Assembly (NCBI GenBank): GCA_003427395.1
Contig: BFEA01000465.1
Span: 1,200,485 to 1,247,298, forward strand
Direction: 5' to 3'
Source: Chara braunii
Taxonomy: Eukaryota; Streptophyta; Charophyceae; Charales; Characeae
DNA length: 46,814 bases
This document shows, in pieces, positions 1-11,289 of this stretch. The notes beneath the pieces are model-generated. The model made no database searches. It had not been told where the DNA came from and saw nothing but the letters and a program-made list of their open reading frames with translations. Made by a program: the position numbers and the translations under genes. Positions within the stretch are counted from its first letter, which is position 1; each line of letters begins with the position of its first letter.

Positions 1-59
<59 letters not shown>

Positions 60-183
60 CGAAGCAGGCATGAATATTCCCGCTTCTGGCGGGAAATTAA
101 TTCTCAACGAGCGGCTCGCAGGCAAGTTAGCAACCACTGACACACAGGGAGGGAGGGAGGGAGAAGATATATATAAATATATG

Positions 184-269
<86 letters not shown>

Positions 270-345
270 CGAAGCAGGCATGAATATTCCCGCTTCTGGC
301 GGAAAATTAGTTCTCATGGAAGGAGCGGCTCACGGGCAACCACAG
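1..345. repeat. AG microsatellites within a 210-bp direct duplication
   Basis: (AG)n covers 1-54. Unique sequence starts with ATGCACGAAGCAGGCATGAA at 55 and recurs at 265 after a second (TA)n/(AG)n run (about 166-264), giving a period of 210 bp. The two copies diverge after about 60-80 bp. This looks like local tandem duplication between microsatellites. No gene is supported. Confidence 0.85.
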
Positions 346-350
346 ACACA

Positions 351-351
351 C

Positions 352-405
<54 letters not shown>
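351..405. repeat. (GA)n microsatellite
   Basis: An uninterrupted GA dinucleotide run of about 50 bp. The Arg-Glu repeat reading frames across it are low-complexity artefacts. Confidence 0.95.
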
Positions 406-410
<5 letters not shown>

Positions 411-960
411 CACTCACGGCCATACCACAACCCCAGCAGGGACGTCGGGGGTGTGTCCTCTGAGTGAAAAAGGGCTCCTGTCACCTGGCCACCCATCGCA
501 CCATGGATTGGGTTATCCAGTGCTGCGTTCGAGCCAGGCACCGGTTCCCTCAAAAGACTGGGCTGTCTGGTACATCCCCGCATGTATCCCAAAAGATAAG
601 GAACGGCCCGGACCCAATGTCCCCACTCAAATGGACCCAGCCGGTACCACTCCAGAAAATGACAAAAATGCCGAATGGGAACATGGCCCATGGGTCAAGT
701 GCGGCCTGCTGTTTTTCTTGCTTTTAATAACTACAAGGTGACGTACCTGCCGACCTACTGATGTTTTTGCCCATTCAGAACTATACCTGTGACTTCAACG
801 TACTTGCCCCTTTATTTTTTCAAACAAACACAACTGAAGTCATTAGGAATGGTGATAAGAGTAGAGGGGTGGGTGAAGCTGGTGCGGCAGCCTCAATTCG
901 AGTCAACTGCAACTTGGTGTGTGATGATGTGTGTGGGTGTAAGAGAGAGGAGGGCGGGGG

Positions 961-1024
<64 letters not shown>

Positions 1025-1748
1025 AGAAGAAGAAGAAGAAGAAGAAGAAGAAGATGGCTTCTATGTATCTGCTCACGTTTAGGGGGTGCTCTTCTGAGCC
1101 GAAGATCGTAGTACTTTGTGTGGTTTTGTAAAAAGAAAGCATGTCTTTTTTATTTTCCACTTTTTTTTCCCCATTTTTTATTTCACTTAGAACTCCACTC
1201 ACGAGCAGCGTTGTACAACATGTGTGACTCCGTTTTCGCATTAAAATAATGGTTTTCCGGATTTTTGCAGATTTTAAAACCTTTTTTTTCTGTGAATTAA
1301 AGAAAGCAAAAGCATTTTCTGGCCTCTCCTGTCAGCCTATGAGCACAGCCTATTCGTCGCCTGTTTTGGAGGATGGGTTCTTCAGTCAGCCAATGGGCTG
1401 TGAAGGTCATTTTTGCCCGATCTCATGGAGGCTGAAAGCAACGAGGAAGCAACAAGGAAACGTTGCAAAATCACCCCCTACCTGAAAAATGGACAAAAAT
1501 GCAACGGATGAACATTGGAATTCGAATTGAAAAATCAAAAGCAGTAAGCCTTTCTAGAATGTGGATTGGTTGACACCCCGTCCACGAAACTCCACGGTTT
1601 CACGAACAGGCGGGCTGTGGATATAAATCTCCATCCACAGATTTTGTGTGTCACGAAAGGCCGCACGTGATTGAAAACGCCAGCAAATAGTTGTAAAACG
1701 TCTCTAGTGGGTCCCGAACCCAGGACGCTCGTGGGGGCCGTATGAGCA

Positions 1749-1790
<42 letters not shown>

Positions 1791-2027
1791 AGAAAAAACC
1801 AAGCTTCAACTTACTAGAGGAGAAGCTTCCCCTTTGCCACCACGGCCCGTCCATGTGGTTATGGCATCTGTGCCTCCATCAGAGCCACAGTGCTTTCATT
1901 GCCTTTTCGAACTTGGTGGTTGTTTGTTTCGTCGGCACTTCACGGTGTTTTTTTTTTTTTTGCCTATCAGAAACTCGTTTGTGCTGCGACCCTCGTTGCC
2001 CCATGACTGAACGAGTGAATTTGCAGG
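406..2027. other. Intergenic DNA with microsatellites, no gene recognised
   Basis: No domain or long uninterrupted frame is recognisable. It contains (GA)n then (GAA)n at about 962-1053 and a 36-nt poly(T) at 1753-1788. Just left of the poly(T), on the minus strand, is a weak tRNA B-box-like string (GGGTTCGGGACCC, about 1708-1720) with no partner A box. Confidence 0.6.
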
Positions 2028-2448
2028 ACAGTGGTGGATAAACCATCAGGGAGTAAGACCTCCATAATATCCTAACATCAGCTGGTTGACAGTAGCAACC
2101 CCAATTAGGGTGTTGGGGATCTCAATCTCAGCAAAAAGTAAACCAAAAGGGAACAATGAATGGATATCTAAACCAGATTTAGCCAAATTGGAACTGTGGA
2201 AGGATAAACGAATTTCTATTATAGGACGTTCGCTGGTTATAAACAATGTTATTCTAGCCTCACTCTGGTACAAGTCTGCAATATGGGCATTGGACAAATC
2301 GGCACTTAAACCTCTACAAAGACAAATAACAGCCTACCTATGGAGAGCAAATCATGTTTTCAAAAACGTTATAAGTAGAGTGGCCTGGCAGGGACTCAGG
2401 GAGTAGTTCAGCCTAAAGCAAATGGAGGGTTAGGAATCTTAGATCCTT
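2028..2448 (+). mobile_element. LINE fragment A, part of the RT C-terminal region, cut by an LTR
   Basis: The translation contains VLGISISAK, a kinase-like stretch ending in IIGRSLVINNVILASLWYKS, then ITAYLWRANH, VISRVAW and, after a frameshift near 2400, ANGGLGILDP. The same chain of motifs lies downstream of the FADD motif in the LINE at 19109-24112. It starts in the motif equivalent to WWIHYQGGRPP. It stops abruptly at GATCCTT, where the LTR at 2449 begins, so the LTR element inserted into this LINE. Its continuation appears to be the minus-strand fragment at 12478-13899. Stops and a frameshift make it a dead copy. Confidence 0.85.
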
Positions 2449-2770
2449 TGTAGCAGACCCACCAGGTGTGGTGCTCCGCTAGTGACAGAGATGGAGATGG
2501 AGGAAGAAGGAGGGAGCAAGGTGCACAGCGCAGCTCCCCACGAAGACTCCAACGCACGTACTCCGAAATGTGCCACTGAAGAATGAGGCTGAAAATAGAC
2601 AACTGCTGGGGTATACCCCAGCGGACTGACGGGACTGGACTGGACTGGCTGGTACCGACAGGTACCGGCCTGGACTGGGCTGGACTGGACTGCCCCCGAA
2701 TAGAACACAGGCCTGTGAGAACAGGCCAAGGGGCTGGTCTCACAGGCCAACCAACCAGAGGTCCACTACA
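2449..2770 (-). repeat. 3' LTR of a Ty3/gypsy element (LTR1)
   Basis: This 322-bp sequence recurs at 13900-14221 in opposite orientation with about 14 mismatches counted by eye. Read on the minus strand it starts TGTAG and ends CTACA, the usual TG...CA with a 5-bp inverted terminus. Integrase and gag lie at higher coordinates on the minus strand, so this is the 3' LTR. The flank is LINE A, with 5 bp TCCTT (2444-2448) next to the LTR. Internal features are a GGCCTGTGAGA...TCTCACAGGCC-type inverted repeat and CTGG-rich short repeats. Confidence 0.9.
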
Positions 2771-3915
2771 CGATCCTCAGCCTGTGATGGATCGCCTGGA
2801 TACAAACACGCTTCCGTCAGGAAGCGGAACTCTACCAAAGAAAAAGAAAAACCTGAGTAGTCTAGGATGCGGAGCAAGCTCCATGCTGAGTCCATGCGAT
2901 GTAACCTAGGCTAGAAAATGTCACAAAACAGCAATGTCACAGCTAACAGCCTAAATAAAAGCAGAAGCAACTAACTAGCATACATGTCCTAGGAACGCAA
3001 AAGCAACTAACTAGCATACATGTCCTAGGAAAGCAGGAAGTAGTGACAACTGGATCCTAGAATATTGGAGGCACTAGCCTCAGTCTGGTAACAGCTGACT
3101 AGTGTATAAGTCCTAAGAACACCAAAAGCAGAACAACTAAATCCTAGAAATGTCAGAGGCAGTAGCCTCAGTCTGAGAGCAACAAGCAACAACAAGTCAA
3201 CCATATGTCCCAGGAGGGGTGTGTCGCAAACCAAAAGGTGGGATGGTCTCTGAGGGTGGCGAATGCAGCCTAGGGGTCGAAAACTCCTAAGGGCATCCAC
3301 ACATAGATAACAGGGAGACACATGTCATCAGGATCAATGAGGGTAGGGAACTGGGAGCGAACAGAACCAATGACCCTAACAGATAGACCATCTGGGCGGG
3401 TAAAGTTCGGCTAAGGGGTGACCGTTATGGAGGGTTGACCATGCAAGGGAACAAGGGAGCCTGGTATACTGGGCGCACCTAGATGAAGCATGCTGGGCTG
3501 CCTAACTAGGGCGTGAGGGTCGGCAGAGGGTAGGGGTGATGGGTAAGGGAATCATGCAGATGACTCCTAAGGCGGGGAAGTCGGAGCTAGATCCGTAAGA
3601 TGGGAAGCCAGGGCAACGCTACGGTCCCGATGCCTATGCGCATACCAAGGGAGAGCCCAACTCATAGGAACCCGACTAAAGGGAGACCATCATGCGACAC
3701 AAGCAGGGTACTATACAGGGTAAAGTGGTAAGAGAGTGGCGACGTCTGAAGGAGGCANAGCTGATCGTGACGAAGTCCATGAAGCTGCCGATGACGTCCA
3801 CGATGAGAAGTCCGGAATGCCGTCGAGGAAGAGCCGCAACGTCGACAAGCTGAAGTAGCAAAACTGGAGTGGATGAAGTACAGAGAAGTCAAAGACGTGG
3901 GAAGGTAAGTCAAAG
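2771..3915 (-). other. Non-coding 3' region of the gypsy element with short tandem repeats
   Basis: No credible reading frame lies between the chromodomain ORF and the 3' LTR. It holds short direct repeats: a unit beginning GCAACTAACTAGCATACATG occurs at about 2966 and 3003 (period 37), and a unit containing TAGCCTCAGTCTG occurs at about 3077 and 3157 (period about 80). The polypurine tract expected just inside the 3' LTR (minus strand) is at best the modest GGCTGAGGA next to 2771. Confidence 0.6.
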
Positions 3916-5637
3916 TCAATCGTCGTATGGAGTAGGACAACGACGAGTGCGCTGTGGACGCTCAAAAGCATCCGGCTGCTGCTGAAGGTCTGCCTCAGAT
4001 GGAGCAGGCTCGACTTCAGCGGTCTCCTCAGCCGGAGGAGAAGGAGGAGGGTCAGTGGGCTGAGGAGGAGCAGTGAACCCAGCACGACGAGCACGGTCAC
4101 AGGCACGCACCAACATNCGAGCCTGCTGCAAGTGCTCGAGGGGCTCCCAGGTAGCCTCCTCATTAGGGTAACCCTTCCAACGTACNAGATACTCGACGTG
4201 GGGAGGGTTGTCGTCGATGACTCGGCGACCAATGATGTCTGAAACGAGAAACTCCTCGTGACCGTCCATCATGATGGGTGGAGGGCGCTCGTATGGTCGT
4301 CCGGCGAAACGCTCAGACGGTCTGCGGTAAGGACGCAGTAACGAGACGTGGTAGACATCGTGCACACGAGCCTGGCGTAGGTAGTCGGGCAGCTTCACGC
4401 GGAAGCTGACCGGGCTAGAAGCCGTATCAGAACCGATAGCCTGGAGGATGCGGCATGGACCAAAGAAGCGACGCCGAAACTTGCGAAGTGTATCCGCTTC
4501 GAGCTGTAAGTGGCGGGCGTCGATAAGCACATCATCACCGACTTTGAATGGATGATCCATCCTCGATCGGTTCGCATGTGCTGCCATGCGAGTCTGGGAA
4601 GCGACTATGTGCTCATGTGCGGTCTTCATGATCGAAGTCATGTGTGGAACCCAATCATCCAGCGCGGGACAACTCGTGTCGGGGTGCATTTGTGACGGTC
4701 GAAGGAAGTCCGCGAGAACACGAGGGTGATAGCCGAGGTCGCAATAGTAAGGCGACATCCCCGTGGCTGGTGAGACGGCGTGGTTGTAGGCTATCTCTGC
4801 GTGGGCAAGATGGAGGTCCCACTGCTGGTCGTCACGAACAATCTTTCGGAGAATATCTCCGAGAGTCATGTTCGTGATCTCGGTTTGACCATCAGTCTGA
4901 GGATGGTAAGACGAGGAGAAGCGGATCTGAGTGCTGTATACCTCGTGGAGCCGTCGCCAGAATCGGTTGGTAAAGCGCGGATCACGGTCAGATATGATGC
5001 TGAGATGTAAGCCGTGGTCGCGCACGACTCGGTCAAACACGATGTCGGCGACCTCACGTGCACTGATAGCATAGCGGCACGGGACAAAGCGTGCACGCTT
5101 CATGAAGCGGTTGACGACGACCAGGATAGCATCATGACCGCGGGGGGTCGGAGGTCGAAGAGGACTGATAAAGTCCATCGAGATGGACTGCCAACGACCC
5201 TCAGGGATAGGAAGAGGCTGGAGCAAACCATAAGGTAGGTGGTTCGCACTGTTCACCTCCTGACAGGTGGGACACTCTGCGACGTAGTCATTCACAAAGT
5301 CCTTGCGCTTCGGCCAGACGTATAGGCGGCTCACACGAGGCAACGTCTTGTGGAAGCCCATATCACCGGCTGTTGCCTGGTCATGGAACTCTGCTACTGC
5401 TCGGACACGTAGCTGTCCAGTGGAGGGAACGCAAATACGAGGCTTTCTGGTGCCCTGTGAACCGTGCCAGTACACAAGACCATTGTCCCCGAGAGAGTAG
5501 TTCGGGACGGTCTTGCCACTCCGAAGGGTCGCGTGGATGTCGCGATAGTCGCGACAGTGACGGTACTGAGTGCGAAACTCGTCGATCACCGAGTGGTGGA
5601 CGGTGGTGACCAAGATGGAAGAGAGCTGGATGTCGCC
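3916..5637 (-). pseudogene. pol: Integrase with C-terminal chromodomain (gypsy pol remnant)
   Basis: A frame of about 570 codons is open from just after a TAG at 5638 to 3916. Numbering from 5613, it shows the integrase zinc finger (His77, His88, Cys114, Cys117: CPTC), the catalytic triad Asp147 (MDFISP), Asp209 (SDRDPRF) and Glu245 (TDGQTE), with the DX35E spacing intact, then a GPY/F-type module (FFGPC near 384, VYHVSLLRPY near 420-429). A chromodomain follows at about 454-510 (VRWKGYPNEEATWEP). The integrase would join element cDNA to host DNA, and chromodomains in this group are known to steer integration to marked chromatin. Three codons contain N. The domain looks well preserved although the neighbouring RT is gone and no ATG starts it, so it is called a pseudogene. 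Confidence 0.92.
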
Positions 5638-6210
5638 CTAAGAACCGGAATCCCACAACGCGGAGTACACCCTCGTGGAGGTTCCGAGTCGTACTTGGAT
5701 GATCGGGAGGGTGCGATCAGGGTCAGAGAGGATGGCGAGAAGGCGCCGCAGTGCAGCGACATGGAGGGTGAGTCGCTCCTGACGAGCCTGGAGCATGCTC
5801 AAGTCCAGAAGAGAGGATACAACGTCCTCGCGAGTAGCGAGCTTCTCGCTGCAATGGGCTGAGCAAATGGCTCGATGCGTCGGTAGTCGCGGCGGGGAAG
5901 GAGGGGAGATGGTGGTCTGCGGAGGCGCAGACGGTACAGCGACAAAGGGCGGAGTACACTCTGTCGAGTCCTGCGATACCTCAACCCCAATAGCGAGAGG
6001 GGCGAACCACGACGGAGATGTCGGGAAGCCCACTACTGAGGAGGGCGCAGGTGTACACTGCACCGTGGCTAGGAGGCGTCGCGGGGACGTGAGGCGCCGG
6101 GGGGGGACTGAGCACGACGCNGACGAGAAAGGNCAGCGTAGTGGCGGTCGAGGGCGGTAGTGTAAGGGCACCGCGAGGAGGTATGACCATCCAAGCGGCA
6201 GCGCAAACAC
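5638..6210 (-). pseudogene. Retroviral-type aspartic protease remnant ending at the deletion junction
   Basis: The minus-strand frame ends VRLGTSTRVYSALWDSGS and then TAG (5638-5640). ALWDSGS matches the aspartic-protease active-site motif (D-S/T-G) of gypsy elements, in the right place between gag and pol. Codon 5637 onward, in the same frame, is already the linker before the integrase zinc finger (GDIQLSSILVTTVHHSV). The rest of PR plus all of RT and RNase H are therefore missing, and the junction lies at the stop codon. The N-terminal part of this frame is proline-rich with no recognised domain. Confidence 0.7.
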
Positions 6211-8110
6211 CCACGTCGGCCCGGAATGGCCACGTGCTCCTTAGGGGAAAGGACACCACGAGCAGGGACGAAGCCCTGAGGGAGGTCCTCCTGAGGGACC
6301 TTGGGGGGCGACGTGCCAGCGTGACTGGGGCGGCTGCGTGCCCGAGAGAGGGCGGAGAGCGCTAGCTGAAGGTGCTCAGCTGCAGGGAGGGTAGAGTCCT
6401 CCAAGTGATAGTGGACGGCCTCGCAGAGATCGAGGTCGTCGCTGTGGTCGCCCTCAGGTCATAGTGGGGCAACAGCGTCCTGCTCACCATACTCCAGTGC
6501 GCTGAAGCGGTGCGAGAAGTGGCGGCCGTGCTGCGTGGAACGGCGGGGGTGACCGCGGAAAGGGGAACGGCGCTAGGAAGTGTCGTGAGAGGAGGAGGAG
6601 GCGTAGCCGTGCGCTGGGGCTGGGAGGAGGAGGCGGGGTGAAGACGGGCTCGCATCCGCTGATGGTCCCTGGCGGCCTCGTAAGCCTGTGGGGCCGATGT
6701 GAACTCGTACCGCCATAGCTCGGAGCGGTACTCGAGCGGGAGGCTGGCCAAGAAATGATCGATGAGGGCAGCCTCGGGAAGGAACGCCACGTCACAAACG
6801 AGGCGGGCGTCTTGAAAGACCTGGATGTGGCGATCCAGGCCGGCAGCGCCACCAGAGCCGGACCAGCGTGTAGTGACGACACGCTCGAAGGCGTCAGTCA
6901 TGTCATATCGGGTTCCGAAGCGATCCTCGAGGAACGCCTGGAAATCCATGAAGGTCGGAGCTCAACCCTCACGTAGGGAGTAAGCATAGAAATCCTCCCA
7001 GGCGTCGAAAGGAGCACCACGTAGGCGCCTGGAGAGGTGACCCACCCATGTGTCGGGTGTGACGCCTATGAGCTGGAGCGTGCGGGTGGCAGCCTGCAGC
7101 CACCTAGACACGCATATGCCTGTACCATCATACAAGGGAATGTCCGACAAGCGGATGAGTGGTTTGCCACCGTTTTGGCGGCGAGGGGAACGGGAAGCAG
7201 GGGACTACGCTACGGCGGAATAAGTCGGCGCAGGTCCTGGAGGAGGAGGAGGCGCAGCTGACTGTACGCCCGGTCCGCATGGTGGAGCGACGGGGGAAGC
7301 AGCGGCAGGCTGCACGAGAGCTGCGGTAGAAGAGGTCGCGGCAACCGAGGGGATGGGGAGGAGGTAGGATGGAGATTGGCAGGGTGCAGGGCGAGGGAAG
7401 CGAGCCTGCATGGAAGGAAGAATAGAGGAAGAAGGGGGTGCACCGGGAGGCGCGGCCACCTGTGAGGGTGGGGGTGGCTGAAGGCGTGAGAGGGCGAGGT
7501 CGGTCCGGAGCCGGGCGATCTCGTCCTCGAGACTTCGAACGTAGGTCAAGCGAGGTGTGGCAGGGGGAGACGCACGAGCGGCGGGAGGCATCCCACAAGG
7601 GGGAGAGCCAGATGGCGTTGCGGTCGTGCGAAGAGGGGGGAGAAGTGGGGCACCCAGAAAAGCTGAGACCATGGTAGCGGGTTGTGGTCCCGTGGCCGTC
7701 GTGACCGGAATCTGGGCGGGTGCGCCCGTGCACTGAGGGAGGGCCTGACTCGTGGCGGTCGTCGTGCTAGGTGAGTGGACGGTCACCAAGATGGCCGGGT
7801 TGGGGGCAGCGGAGGAGGAAGCTCCACCGTGGCCACCCTGTCGGAAGGCGAGAGACCCGGGCTGGGAGCTAGGAGAAGAGATAGGGTGAGGAGAGGAAGG
7901 ATGACCAGCGTCCTCGAGTTGCCGCACGCCGGCGGCAAGGGTCGCCACATGCGCATGTAAGGGCGCGAGGGTCGCGAGTTGCGCCTGGATGGGCGCCAGG
8001 AAGGAGGTGAGGAGGGTGTGCAGATCCCCCTGGGGCTGATGGCCCTGGTCCGCCGGCACGGGTGTGGAGCCCGATGCCGTGGTCATCGCCGTGTCGACGG
8101 CGTGTGACAC
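6069..8110 (-). pseudogene. gag: gag capsid/nucleocapsid remnant with a zinc knuckle
   Basis: From 8110 to 6362 one minus-strand frame is open except for in-frame stops at 7205-7207 and 6962-6964. It has an Ala/Pro-rich N-terminal region with LTSFLAPIQAQLATLAPLHA, then a gag-like core: LSDIPLYDGTGICVSRWLQA, GHLSRRLRGAPFDAWEDF, and after the second stop FQAFLEDRFGTRY and FLASLPLEYRSELWRYEF. After a frameshift near 6400 a neighbouring frame (6404-6069) has the CCHC zinc knuckle CLRCRLDGHTSSRC (CX2CX4HX4C). A second frameshift leads into the protease frame. Gag would package element RNA. This copy is dead. Confidence 0.85.
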
Positions 8111-8306
8111 ACCGTCAGCTATGGGGAGATGACGGACCGGACTGGGGGCCAGAAGAGGTCCGCGTGAGCGGAGGGCGTAGGGGGAAGTCCGCGGTAGAAA
8201 GCGGCGAACGGCGCTAGCAAGGCTAGCGCGGGCACCGTCAAAGGGGGAGGGGTGGTTAGGGTCTAGGGTGCCCGAAGAGGACGGGGAAGTAGGGGGGGGG
8301 TTGAAG

Positions 8307-8369
8307 AACCCTAAACCCTACAAAACCCTAAGAAAACCCTAACCGACGTTTAAGTGGTTAGGGTAGGGT
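8307..8369. repeat. Plant-telomere-like AAACCCTA runs
   Basis: AACCCTAAACCCTACAAAAC, then AACCCTAAG and AACCCTAACC, are followed by the opposite strand form GGTTAGGGTAGGG at about 8357-8369. A TTAGGGTCTAGGG string is at about 8254. These match degenerate TTTAGGG repeats or telo-box motifs. They lie just upstream of gag, so they may be leader sequence rather than an interstitial telomere. Confidence 0.6.
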
Positions 8370-9219
8370 ACCGGTGACCTAATCAAGAAAGTAAAAGAGC
8401 AAGCATTGGGGGGGGAAAGCGGGAGAAAAATAAATAAACAGCGAGATTTCGAGAGAAAATAAAAATAATTAAGGAAATAAATAAATAATAATTAAAGAAA
8501 TAAGTAAAAGGATGGAAAAGAAAAAAAAACAATATTTATTTTTTTGAAATTTTCGGCAGCATTTCCCTACCCCCCACGGGGTCAAGAATGCGCCAAGGGA
8601 AAAAGAGAGACCAAGGTGAGCACACTAGAGATGCCGCAAATAATAAAAAGAAATTTTAGAAAATAAATAAAAGAAATAATAAATAAATAAACAAATAAAT
8701 AAATAAGTTAATAAGTGTGTGAGGAGGTGGNGAGAAATGGGTTATCTGATTTTTCAAAAATTTTGGCAGCATTTCGTTACCCCCATGGGGTCGAAGTGTG
8801 CCGAAAAGACTAAGTAAAAGAAAATCAGAAAATTTCGGCAGCACTTCGTTGCCCCCACGGGGTCAAAACGTGTGCCGAAAGCAAGAAAGGCTAACACCTA
8901 ATCAGATTGAGGGTTGCGGCCAAGAAATTCGAATTTTCAGAATAAATAAAAATAAATAAAATAAATCAGAAAATAAGAAAAGAGGGTGGGGAAGAGGATG
9001 AGAAAACTAACAACTAATCAGATTTAGGGTTGCCGTAGAGAAAATCGAATTTCCAGAATAAATAGAAAAATAAATGAAATGAATCAGAAAATCAGAAAAG
9101 AGGGTGGGAGAGACGAGATTTCGAATTTTTGAAAAAGAGAAAAGATAATAGCGGACACACATAGTCGAATCTACTGTGCTTCGGATGCCCTGTGAAAAGG
9201 CTAGGTAAAAAAAGGAGTG
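8370..9219. other. AT-rich block with three hairpin repeats and a 115-bp tandem duplication
   Basis: No coding signal. A hairpin-forming unit of about 47 bp occurs at 8549-8596, 8761-8807 and 8831-8880. In the second copy TTTTGGCA pairs with TGCCGAAAA, CATTTCG with CGAAGTG, and ACCCC with GGGGT around a short loop. A 115-bp unit starting CTAAC is repeated at 8891-9005 and 9006-9112. It could be the gypsy leader or another degraded element. Confidence 0.7.
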
Positions 9220-10607
9220 ATGCGGGTTTGTGATATTTGGGATGACGATCAAAAGTATTGGAAGCGACCAGAACAGCTGAGGGAGGAGCTGCGTTACTGC
9301 CACAACACTGGCGCAGCACTAGAAGAAATTACAGAGGTCCTCCCACTAAAATGATTTCCCATCCTGCGAAGAGGGCGTGTACTAAGAGAAGGGGATTGGG
9401 TGGGGGAGTCAAGAGTGAATGGGTGGGTGGGCCTGGTACACCTACTTAGGCTCGACGATGCTCTGATTGAAAAATACAAGGTAGGGAGAAATGATCATCT
9501 TGCCGAAGGTATGGACCCTTTCGAGTGGTTTGAGAAAAGGCGACTACACAGAGTGAGAGTCTGACAGGATGGGGAGGAGCGACGGGCCTACCGCCCTGAG
9601 ACTCCGATTGAGCGACTACCCCTGGACCCTGAGGAATGGGTTTGGAACCCCAATAGACCCCCTGCAACAGACGTGCACAAAAGCAAGAGGCTCTCTAAAC
9701 TGTCGGTGAAAGCAACCTATCGAGTGCCCCGACCGAGACGAAATCTGAAGCATATAGTGGTCGGTAGGTGGCAAAGACATTTGAACATATATAGACAACT
9801 CCTGACCCCCATATGTTGGTTTCACATTGCAAAACCAAACCAGCCAAGATCACATCCCTCCAGTGGCAAATAACACACCGCTCCCCACCGACAAATAATT
9901 GGCCGATTGACCACTCACAGTTAGAGCAACAGGGTAGGGCCCTCCCGTGGTGTTCTCGCTGCACTAGGAATTTCCCAGCATGGAAAAGAGAGGAGACAAT
10001 CAAACAGATTTTTCTTCAATGTCCAGCAGCGACACTTACATGGAGGTGGTGGGATAAGATTTGGAGACAAATGGTCCCCAGAGTTCCGTGTTCGTGGGAC
10101 TGGAGAACCCTCTTACTAGGACACTGCCCGACAATTCAAGGAGACACCTTTGTTAGGAATATGTTCCACCTTGGCAGACGAGCGGTGCTCTGGACCCTAT
10201 GGTGGCAGTGCTGCACCTCGGTCTTCGACTATGTGAGAGTGGAAGGATAAGAAAGGCGGGAATAGTTCAAGCAACACTTTCAATTCGAACTTTTACGACA
10301 GTGGGGGGAAACCAAAAGGGTTCTTGACTCTCTCCATAGAAAGAAAGACATTATGGAATGGATTGCAAGGTTTTCCAAAGATTGGTTAGGTGGGGAACAA
10401 GGGGATGGGTGGCAGAGGTGCGATGGTCAGAGGGTGAGCCAGAGGGGAGGGAACCTCATGAGGACAGGGTGGAAAGGGACTTCCCCCGGGACTACCGCCT
10501 CCTATTTAGAAATTGGATGAAGATTGGCCCAGAAAGTCCCATGAGGCCAACAAAAGACTTCGTGGATCCCTTCCCATCACACCCTTTGGCCCTTGAAATT
10601 AGAATAT
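9220..10607 (+). mobile_element. LINE fragment B, C-terminal half of ORF2 to the 3' end
   Basis: It begins with MRVCDIWDDDQKYWKRPEQL, then LREELRYCHNTG, the same block that opens the middle part of the minus-strand LINE at 33207-35227 (MRVKDIWD...LRQRLRYCHRP). Further on are LSVKATYR, PAKITSLQWQITHR, and the zinc-knuckle-like zf-RVT region WCSRC then EETIKQIFLQCP and WRWWDKIWRQ, where the usual His of the motif is replaced by Gln. The 3' part can be followed to about 10607 through frameshifts. Several stops and frame changes show it is dead. It is 5'-truncated, as is typical of LINE insertions. Confidence 0.85.
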
Positions 10608-11096
10608 GAGTTTTCTGATTCAAACAGAAACGCGGACTCAAGTTCTTCCGAGAATGTACATAGCTCGGAAGGGTGGAGGGGCAGGTAAGGAAATGATGGG
10701 AGGAACCACTGGTGCCCCCCAACAGCTCCCACCAGTATCTGAGTCACCCCCAAGGTCGAAGAAGGGGAACAGGCACTGTTAGCGGTCTAAGCAGAATTTG
10801 GTAGATGGTTGGTTAAGAGATGGGTGGGGGGACGAACGGTCCCGCTGGTGCCATCGAGTGGTACTTTCGTGTCTCCAAACCAGGGATGCGGGACCCGACT
10901 TCCAATTGTGGGAGTTGGCAGGGTGGACGGGTACAATTGGAAGGGGGAAGGTTGGTATTAGCAGCGCTCTTTCAACACCCTGCTCAGTCATTCCTCTGAA
11001 GTCAGAGTTACTGTAATCAATTGTGGCAGGACATACTCTCCTGATTTTCCTCAAGTTTTTCTTTTTTCTGACTATTTTCAGAATCAGTTTGTACAA
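10608..11096. other. No gene recognised; possible partial 3SL head
   Basis: No domain or RNA gene is visible. At about 10888-10912 the string GGATGCGGGACCCGACTTCC resembles the first stem-loop of the 3SL repeat but lacks the rest. Confidence 0.5.
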
Positions 11097-11208
11097 GGGA
11101 CGCTAAACCCACTTTCCAGCAGGTGACACTCCCCACCAATAGATGGAGCCTTTCCCCGGGTGCTAGCGGTGTCTGCTCTTACCAGCACCGCTAGCACTGG
11201 AGGAAGTG

Positions 11209-11245
<37 letters not shown>
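11097..11245 (+). mobile_element. 3SL retroposon, full-length copy with poly(A)
   Basis: GGGACGCT opens the copy. Stem-loop 1 is CTAAACCC...TTTCCAG (a mutated form of GCTGGA...TCCAGC). Stem-loop 2 is CTCCCCACCAATAGATGGAG. Stem-loop 3 is perfect: TGCTAGCGGTG (11161-11171) pairs with CACCGCTAGCA (11186-11196) around a 14-nt loop CTGCTCTTACCAG-type. A 35-nt poly(A) follows at 11211-11245. It resembles a SINE in size and tail but has no clear pol III A and B boxes. I do not recognise the family. Confidence 0.8.
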
Positions 11246-11247
<2 letters not shown>

Positions 11248-11289
11248 TGGTTAATGTTGATGTTGCCCGATAGTTGCCAGGTGGCCCCT

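Larger units (their letters stand above)
2449..8400 (-). mobile_element. Ty3/gypsy chromovirus remnant, 3' half, with RT and RNase H deleted
   Basis: On the minus strand the order is gag (8110 to about 6069), protease remnant (about 5640), integrase with chromodomain (5637-3916), a non-coding 3' region and the 3' LTR (2770-2449). Gag, PR, then IN-chromodomain is the order of Ty3/gypsy chromoviruses. Reverse transcriptase and RNase H, normally between PR and IN, are absent. The 5' LTR is not adjacent. The matching LTR with a primer-binding site is at 13900-14221, inverted. The upstream limit near 8400 is approximate. In-frame stops and frameshifts make the element non-autonomous. Confidence 0.85.

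Noticed and set aside
353-1053. Open frames with Arg-Glu or poly-Ser/Leu runs
   Set aside because: They are translations of (GA)n and (GAA)n microsatellites.
1690-1788. A SINE or tRNA on the minus strand near 1.7 kb
   Set aside because: There is a B-box-like string but no A box, and the poly(T) lies on the wrong side for a SINE tail.
11097-11245. 3SL as an HDV-like or hammerhead ribozyme at a retroelement 5' end
   Set aside because: No downstream partner for a P1 helix with GGGACGC, and no hammerhead core motifs (CTGATGA, GAAA).
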